A stretch of 46,820 nucleotides of DNA from an uncultured Flavobacteriia bacterium (lineage in GTDB: Bacteria; Bacteroidota; Bacteroidia; Flavobacteriales_D; Crocinitomicaceae): NCBI GenBank assembly GCA_903873915.1, contig CAIQQH010000074.1:1-46820 (forward strand). Direction: 5' to 3'. Both the position numbers and the translations under genes were made by a program. Below the pieces are notes generated by a model. It was not told where the DNA came from, ran no database searches, and saw only the letters and a list, made by a program, of their open reading frames with translations. Positions within the stretch are counted from its first letter, which is position 1. Every line of letters starts with the position of its first letter. Below are positions 41,805-46,820 of this stretch, in pieces.

Positions 41805-44078
41805 ATGAAGCACTTTCTACGCTTGCTTTTCTTTTTGCCCCTATTCATTCAAGCACAAGTCAATGAGGGCTTGACGGCCGAAGAGCGCGCCTATCTCTTT
41901 CACGTTGTGCGAAAAAGTCCCATTTTGGAGACCAACATCGGTCGATATTTTGATTATAGAGGTCCTGACATTCGCTTCGCCAATAAAGACATCAATTACG
42001 ATTCCGTCGAACTGATTATCATGAATCAGCCAGATTTATTGATCATTCGCCGAGAAGAAATCGCTAAGTCGCCCAAAGGTATTTTGTCTGAAGTTGCCAA
42101 TAAAATGGCCATTTGGGAATTGAATTGCATGCTGCAAGCAAAACGAGGAGGCGACGATGAGCTCAAACCCTTTCAAGAAAAATATGCACGCTTTGAAAAA
42201 ATGCTTGTGGCCAATCTGCCGCCTACTGCACTGAAAGTAGAGGACGGAACCGCCTTCCCCCACCCGAAATTGATCAATGCCTTGAATCCAAGTTTGTCCC
42301 TAGACGACAAAACAGCCATGATCGCTACCTTTCGATTTCTAAACTTGAATGACCAACTCGTCACGATGGAGGCCATAAATACATCCATCAATGCGTATGT
42401 GCAAGACCGTTCACTTGAAATTTTTAGACTGCTTGGAGGTGTGGCAGACCATTTTCAGAATGTCTTGGTCGCCGCGGGAGATGGAAGTTCGACCACTGGA
42501 TTGCTGGAAGAACGAGAAAAAGACGAAAAAGGCCGTTGGAACAAAGGATTGCCAAAAGCCGTTGGACTTTTTCCTTATCAACTTCAAGTGACACCTGCAG
42601 CACCTAAAAAAGACCAAGAGATTATTTCACTATTGGCAACAACAACAGATTTGAAAACAATTGGCAATGGCCGAGAAACCAATGTTCACTTGGATGTCTG
42701 GGGCTACAATTCAAAAAAACAAACCACCGTTGTTATCGAACGGAATGGTATTTCCTACCATCTATTTGGGGCCGGAGATACACGCTTTTTATCGCCCGAC
42801 TCGACCTTTTCTGAAGGCGCTACCTTTCAAAGCATCATTAATGATTTGGAATTTAACCGCATCGCCAAGTTGAATGAAATGATCTTCGGTAAGCGTGGTT
42901 TTGACTATTGGATTGACTACAACAAAAAGAAAAAAGACGAAGTTGAGTTGAAAATTGAAATCAATGAAAAGAACTTTTCCGATTTGACAATGCGCCCAAT
43001 AAGCACCAAAAATAAGCCGTCAAGGGCAAAGCGGAAGGAACAAAAACGACAACAACAGAACCATACCCAAGATGATAAAATTCCAGATACAACTGTTGAT
43101 GGTGGGAAAAAGCAAAAAGGGAAATCACAAAACGACATTGTTTATTTGTACAACATGTTCGAGGCCTATAAAAAGAAAATTGCCGAACTCGAGCTACAGC
43201 GCGCTGATGCCGTTGCTCTAATGGAGAAATACCAATCGCGACTGAGTGCTTTCAAGCAATTGATGGGACTAAATTGGGCAACGTACACTGAAAATGAAGG
43301 ACTTTACACTTTCTCTGATTCCAGCACTTTTGACATGTACACCCAAGAATTCATCTTCCCTCCAAAACAACAAGAAGAAGACTTTGAAGTGCGTTTGATT
43401 GCCATTCCAGAAACCTGTTTATCGGAACAAGCCGACGAAGTGATGCTCCACATCAATGTCACGGATGCAGAACCTTTGTACGATGCACGCTTACAAATTG
43501 AACTATTGAATCAGTTTGGTTCGGACAAGTGGGATTTGCACCGCTCTTTATTTTCCCAAGAAGACAGTGTAGCATTGATGCAGTTTTTCGAGGGACTACT
43601 GGATAAAAACAGACCGTTTTCTATCATTGCACGTGGCCAAGGTGTTGGCGAATGGAATGGCTTGCGCGTCATAAAAGCAAATCAGCCCCAAGAAGAACAG
43701 CAGAAAACTGCAACATTCAGCCACGATGATCCTGAGATGCTTCGCCTGCGCAGGTCAGAAGTCTATGTTTTCTTAGAAAGAGAAATTCGGTTGGAAGTAA
43801 ACTCCTTTACTGACCCAAGAAATTCCAATATTGAGGCTATAACACCCGAAATGCAGAAGGCAATGAGCGCCTATGGCTTGTCGAAAAATGATCTCTTAAG
43901 CGCCTACCGCACGGCCAATATCATGCGAAAAATGAAGGAAGAAATAAATGTCTTGGCAGGGACTTATTTGGACCGTGAAAAAGCGCGCATCGTCATTGAC
44001 CGATTCAATAAAGAATGGTCACGAGTTCGTATATCAGTTGGACCAACATCCTTTAAACTAAGTGATATACCACTCTAG
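41805..44078 (+). CDS. Large secreted protein of unknown function
   Basis: The 757-aa protein starts with a signal peptide (MKHFLRLLFFLPLFIQAQ). The N-terminal 300 residues are mixed helical (LTAEERAYLFHVVRKSP; IIMNQPDLLIIRREEIAK). A basic, low-complexity linker around residues 405-440 (KNKPSRAKRKEQKRQQQN) leads to a predicted coiled coil (YNMFEAYKKKIAELELQRADAV, in part, about 450-475) and beta-rich segments (FEVRLIAIPETCLSEQ). No domain family is recognised, and no T9SS domain, lipobox or TM segment is seen. The start at 41805 gives a clean signal. An earlier ATG at 41724 lies inside the terminator of the previous gene. Probably periplasmic. Confidence 0.65.
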   Translation: MKHFLRLLFFLPLFIQAQVNEGLTAEERAYLFHVVRKSPILETNIGRYFDYRGPDIRFANKDINYDSVELIIMNQPDLLIIRREEIAKSPKGILSEVANKMAIWELNCMLQAKRGGDDELKPFQEKYARFEKMLVANLPPTALKVEDGTAFPHPKLINALNPSLSLDDKTAMIATFRFLNLNDQLVTMEAINTSINAYVQDRSLEIFRLLGGVADHFQNVLVAAGDGSSTTGLLEEREKDEKGRWNKGLPKAVGLFPYQLQVTPAAPKKDQEIISLLATTTDLKTIGNGRETNVHLDVWGYNSKKQTTVVIERNGISYHLFGAGDTRFLSPDSTFSEGATFQSIINDLEFNRIAKLNEMIFGKRGFDYWIDYNKKKKDEVELKIEINEKNFSDLTMRPISTKNKPSRAKRKEQKRQQQNHTQDDKIPDTTVDGGKKQKGKSQNDIVYLYNMFEAYKKKIAELELQRADAVALMEKYQSRLSAFKQLMGLNWATYTENEGLYTFSDSSTFDMYTQEFIFPPKQQEEDFEVRLIAIPETCLSEQADEVMLHINVTDAEPLYDARLQIELLNQFGSDKWDLHRSLFSQEDSVALMQFFEGLLDKNRPFSIIARGQGVGEWNGLRVIKANQPQEEQQKTATFSHDDPEMLRLRRSEVYVFLEREIRLEVNSFTDPRNSNIEAITPEMQKAMSAYGLSKNDLLSAYRTANIMRKMKEEINVLAGTYLDREKARIVIDRFNKEWSRVRISVGPTSFKLSDIPL

Positions 44079-44085
44079 TTAGGGT

Positions 44086-45495
44086 TTATACGAAATACTC
44101 GTCTGGGAAATTGACGAGAAATGCCTTTTCAGAGGCCCGGGTTAAAGCCGTATAGAGCCATCTGTAGTATTCCGTATTGATCGATTCCTCATCCACATAT
44201 CCTTGGTCAATAAACACATGTGCCCATTGTCCACCCTGCGACTTATGGCAGGTTACGGCATAGGCGTATTTGACTTGAAGTGCATTAAAGTATGGATCCT
44301 TTAGAATCAGTTGATAGCGTTTTCTTTTATTTTTCTCGTGCATGTAATCTTGTTCCACAGCAAAAAAGAGTTCTTTCATTCGTGACCTTGTCAGTGAAGG
44401 TCCCTCAGTTTGAAGTGCTTCGGTCAGCACGAGCAACTCCATTTCATCCACGTTTGAAAAATCTGTAAAGCGAACAATGATTTTAGCAAACTCAAACCCG
44501 TACATTGTTTCATAGCCGCGAACGCGAATTACTTTCATCATTTCACCGTTGGCAATGAATCCCATACTCGACTGTTCATCTACCCAGAAGTAATTGTTCT
44601 TTACCGCCATCAATGAATCTCCTGAACAAAGTTGTTCCTCGTACCACAATATGCGCGCACGGATTTGATTGTTGTACAAGTTCGCCCGTTTGTTTGAGCG
44701 GGTGATGATGATGGTCTCTTCCGAACCTGCATCATCGTACGAACGCTCCAATTGATCTTGAAGCTCATCTCCTGGTAAGCGAATCAAGTCACCACCTGGA
44801 ATGCACTCAAAATGAGGTTTGCCCTCAGAAACACTACGAAGCACTGTGGCATTTGCCAAAATCGAAGAGGCTTGTTCCTGTCGAAGTACCTTCGTCAATG
44901 AATACTCCACGACAGACAAACGGGGATAGTTTTGTTTTAAATACTGTGCATCCAATGCGGGGGATTGATCGCTACCGACAGGTGGTAACTGTCCCACATC
45001 CCCCAATACAATCAAGCGACAACCCGCTCCAGCATAGACGTATTCGAAGAGATCATCCAACAAATCACGAGCGCCAATGGTTCCATCAGAAAGCAAAGAA
45101 TGATCACCGATCATGGAAGCCTCATCAACTATAAATACTGTATTTCTATGAAGGTTTGGAGAAAGTTCCATTTTCGAATAATCGTCCCCCCCATCTTTTC
45201 TTCGATAAATCTGCTTGTGAATAGTAAGTGCATCCTTTTGTGATTTTGAGGCAAAAACTTTTGCTGCACGGCCTGTAGGCGCTAAGAGTTTTGATTTCAA
45301 TTTAAAATTTTCCAGTGTTTTCACAAACGCTCCAAGAACACTTGTTTTGCCTGTTCCGGCATAACCGCGAAGCACAAACAATGGATAAGGATGTTTGATA
45401 CGCATAAACGCCTCAAGTTGAGCGAATAAAACCTCCTGATCAGGAGTTGGTTCCATGCCAAAAAAAGCACCAATTCGCCTTCTAAATTCCGACAT
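44086..45495 (-). CDS. RecD-like superfamily 1 DNA helicase
   Basis: The 469-aa ATPase shows Walker A GYAGTGKT (44-51), Walker B VDEASM, motif III GDVGQLPPVG and the C-terminal UvrD_C_2 motifs AVTCHKSQGGQW and YTALTRA. This is the compact Dda/RecD2-like helicase common in Bacteroidota and not part of a RecBCD complex. It presumably unwinds DNA 5'-3' in repair or replication. I chose the ATG at 45495 because a near-consensus -7 box (TACTTTCG, 45518-45525) predicts transcription starting near 45512. A GTG at 45513 would add six residues. It converges with the 757-aa protein gene, stops 7 nt apart. Confidence 0.9.
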   Translation of the reverse strand: MSEFRRRIGAFFGMEPTPDQEVLFAQLEAFMRIKHPYPLFVLRGYAGTGKTSVLGAFVKTLENFKLKSKLLAPTGRAAKVFASKSQKDALTIHKQIYRRKDGGDDYSKMELSPNLHRNTVFIVDEASMIGDHSLLSDGTIGARDLLDDLFEYVYAGAGCRLIVLGDVGQLPPVGSDQSPALDAQYLKQNYPRLSVVEYSLTKVLRQEQASSILANATVLRSVSEGKPHFECIPGGDLIRLPGDELQDQLERSYDDAGSEETIIITRSNKRANLYNNQIRARILWYEEQLCSGDSLMAVKNNYFWVDEQSSMGFIANGEMMKVIRVRGYETMYGFEFAKIIVRFTDFSNVDEMELLVLTEALQTEGPSLTRSRMKELFFAVEQDYMHEKNKRKRYQLILKDPYFNALQVKYAYAVTCHKSQGGQWAHVFIDQGYVDEESINTEYYRWLYTALTRASEKAFLVNFPDEYFV

Positions 45496-45605
45496 TTCAC
45501 CATTTTCATTCACTATACGAAAGTAGAGATAAAACGCTCTCCTTTATAAGATTGTTAATGATTAAAAAAAACCTGATTCCATGAAGGTAGATAGTTAAAA
45601 AATTG

Positions 45606-45613
45606 TAGTTTTG
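45606..45613 (+). promoter_or_regulatory. -7 box of the three-TM protein/DUF3822 operon
   Basis: TAGTTTTG, perfect TAnnTTTG, 27 nt upstream of the ATG at 45641. Confidence 0.5.
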
Positions 45614-45640
45614 TGAAGCTTAAAACAAAAATTACGCAAT

Positions 45641-46537
45641 ATGAATACTGGCAATGCATCACTTTTAATGAAGAAATTATCCGTTCCGATTTTATTTCTT
45701 ATTTTGGGTATCCTACTAATTTTTGCTGGTGTTCAGCAAAAACAAGACAATATGTTCATGGTTTCAGCTGTCTTGATGTTTCTAGGAAGTATTCTGAGTT
45801 TGCTTTATAGTTGGGGAAATTTGAAGTCTAACATTTTGTACATCATTGGAGTTGCCGCGGGTATTATCGCATTGGTAACCTTGTATCTTTCATGGAAAAG
45901 TGTTGATGATACAGCAACATATACAGCTAATTACAACCTTTGTCGTGGCAAAGCCATTCAAAACCTAACGGATATTCGTTACGCTCAGAAAGCCTATTCT
46001 GAAGTAAACGGAACGTATGCGAAAGATTGGGAAACATTAGTCGAATTCGTTAAAACTGGAACAGTTCCTTACGTTGTTGCTGAAGGGAACATTCCCGCAC
46101 GATTGATTACTACTGATGAGCGCGATTTCTTATACAAAGACAACCGAGCGATTGACAACAACATGTCTGAAAACGAAGCCTATCGTCTTTCAAAATCTGC
46201 GATTTGTCCAGAGGACTTGAAAGGATTTAGACGCGATACCATTCAGGTTTCATTGATCGATACAAAGTTCAAAAACAAGTCATACACGGATAGCCGAAAA
46301 GTTGCCGGTTTTGGTAATTTCGACGCAGATTCCCTTCCGTACATCCCTTTCACCGGTGGTAAAAAAATGTGGAAGTTGAATGTGAAAGATTCAGTGAAAG
46401 TTGGTGAGGATTACTTCCCAGCCATCAATGTTTTTGGTGTTATGCCATTTGCTAAAATTGAAGGAACAAAAGCCGAGTCTTTATTCTTTGGAAAGATCAC
46501 AACCAATGAGACTGCGGGATCTTGGGAGGATGAATAA
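45641..46537 (+). CDS. Three-TM membrane protein of unknown function
   Basis: The 298-aa protein has three hydrophobic segments in the first 90 residues (VPILFLILGILLIFAG; MFMVSAVLMFLGSILSLLY; YIIGVAAGIIALVTLYL) and a 200-residue soluble C-terminal domain. The start of that domain (IRYAQKAYSEVNGTYAKDWE, about 115-135) resembles the region after the N-terminal helix of type II/IV pseudopilins. No pilin-type cleavage motif or other pilus gene is present, so I do not call it one. The DUF3822 gene follows 9 nt downstream in the same direction. Confidence 0.6.
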   Translation: MNTGNASLLMKKLSVPILFLILGILLIFAGVQQKQDNMFMVSAVLMFLGSILSLLYSWGNLKSNILYIIGVAAGIIALVTLYLSWKSVDDTATYTANYNLCRGKAIQNLTDIRYAQKAYSEVNGTYAKDWETLVEFVKTGTVPYVVAEGNIPARLITTDERDFLYKDNRAIDNNMSENEAYRLSKSAICPEDLKGFRRDTIQVSLIDTKFKNKSYTDSRKVAGFGNFDADSLPYIPFTGGKKMWKLNVKDSVKVGEDYFPAINVFGVMPFAKIEGTKAESLFFGKITTNETAGSWEDE

Positions 46538-46546
46538 TCTGCCCTT

Positions 46547-46820
46547 GTGAAAGTTTTATCCATTGAATTATCGGACCAAAGTATCCGCACTATTTTCATA
46601 GAAAACGACCAGCAAAAAGTTGTTGAAGAGGATTTTACCGACCGACAAGAGCATCGTATAAAGGATCAATTGCGAGACTTTTTCGATAAAACGGGACTTA
46701 AACTGGCCCATTTTGATGAACACCTCGTGTCTTGGTCCGCGCAGAAATCAACACTTATTCCCTCCAACGTGTTTTCCGAATCAACCCCAAATGACTTGTA
46801 TCGCTTGTGTTTTGGAAAAC
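46547..46820 (+). CDS. DUF3822 family protein, 5' end; runs off the window
   Basis: The reading frame starts at GTG 46547, 9 nt after the preceding stop, and is open to the window edge (91 codons). An in-frame TAA at 46535-46537 and the absence of ATG in the gap make GTG the only likely start. The visible part (VKVLSIELSDQSIRTIF; FDEHLVSWSAQKSTLIPS; SNVFSESTPNDLYRLCFGK) resembles the DUF3822 family of Bacteroidota, in particular the SxxxSTLxPxxxF pattern. The family is of unknown function and usually lies near 16S rRNA methyltransferase rsmD, which would be outside the window. Confidence 0.6.
   Translation, partial: MKVLSIELSDQSIRTIFIENDQQKVVEEDFTDRQEHRIKDQLRDFFDKTGLKLAHFDEHLVSWSAQKSTLIPSNVFSESTPNDLYRLCFGK

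Noticed and set aside
1-46820. tRNA or rRNA genes, integrases, transposases, toxin-antitoxin or defence islands
   Set aside because: Looked for on both strands by eye; none found. The window is a housekeeping region.

Overview
The window looks like chromosomal DNA of a Bacteroidota bacterium, most likely of the order Flavobacteriales (Crocinitomicaceae/Fluviicola-like; this placement is inference). The evidence is an AT-rich sequence, many promoters with the Bacteroidota -7 box TAnnTTTG, a type IX secretion (T9SS type A) C-terminal sorting domain, two TlpA-like thioredoxin proteins in tandem, DUF-type outer-membrane barrels with Sec signals, and closely packed operons with almost no Shine-Dalgarno sequences. 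The content is almost entirely housekeeping. I see no phage, integrase, insertion sequence, CRISPR array, tRNA, rRNA or recognisable defence system.

Layout. 1-3.5 kb: 5' end of trhO (tRNA uridine hydroxylase, minus), a CoA-type Nudix hydrolase, an outer-membrane barrel, a candidate small RNA, and a ZIP metal transporter. 3.6-8.1 kb: ndk, then a decayed gene remnant, then the tight operon pepT-holA-rsmE-DUF4159. 8.2-11.0 kb (minus): arginase-argS, two arginine-using genes 3 nt apart. 11.2-17.0 kb: a secreted protein of unknown function, ftsK and a secreted M14 metallopeptidase. 17.0-19.1 kb (minus): two translationally coupled beta-barrels and fabI. 19.2-21.2 kb: a membrane-anchored, possibly lysozyme-like protein overlapping a phosphodiester glycosidase (DUF2233) gene. 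21.4-25.7 kb (minus): the five-gene operon radC-wecB-polysaccharide deacetylase-DUF423-PhnP-like hydrolase. 25.8-27.9 kb: a membrane metal-dependent hydrolase and a GH3 lipoprotein, convergent with purT. 29.2-37.0 kb: an eight-gene operon of VTC polyphosphate-polymerase domain, DUF4956, lpxK, purine nucleoside phosphorylase, gatB, two TlpA-like proteins and lpxH. 37.1-46.8 kb: ffh (minus), an APC amino-acid permease, a T9SS cargo protein, a 757-aa secreted protein of unknown function, a RecD-like helicase (minus), a three-TM membrane protein and the 5' end of a DUF3822 gene.

How the genes work together. Much of the window serves the envelope: lipid A (lpxK, lpxH), fatty acid synthesis (fabI), murein turnover (GH3, perhaps the lysozyme-like protein), UDP-sugar epimerisation with deacetylation, and periplasmic thiol chemistry. 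The rest is core information processing and nucleotide metabolism: argS, gatB, rsmE, trhO, ffh, ftsK, holA, radC, ndk, purT and the purine phosphorylase.

The most unusual signal is not a protein. Intergenic regions at about 21.25-21.37, 36.97-37.14 and 40.31-40.61 kb are built from degenerate 7-bp tandem repeats (ATTCTTA, ATTCGTA, ACTCGTA and related units, plus C/T-rich heptads). They abut or run into the stop codons of the neighbouring genes, and one locus contains an exact 42-bp direct duplication. A second signal is a roughly 105-nt candidate small RNA at 2516-2620 (minus), with its own promoter and a strong terminator hairpin.
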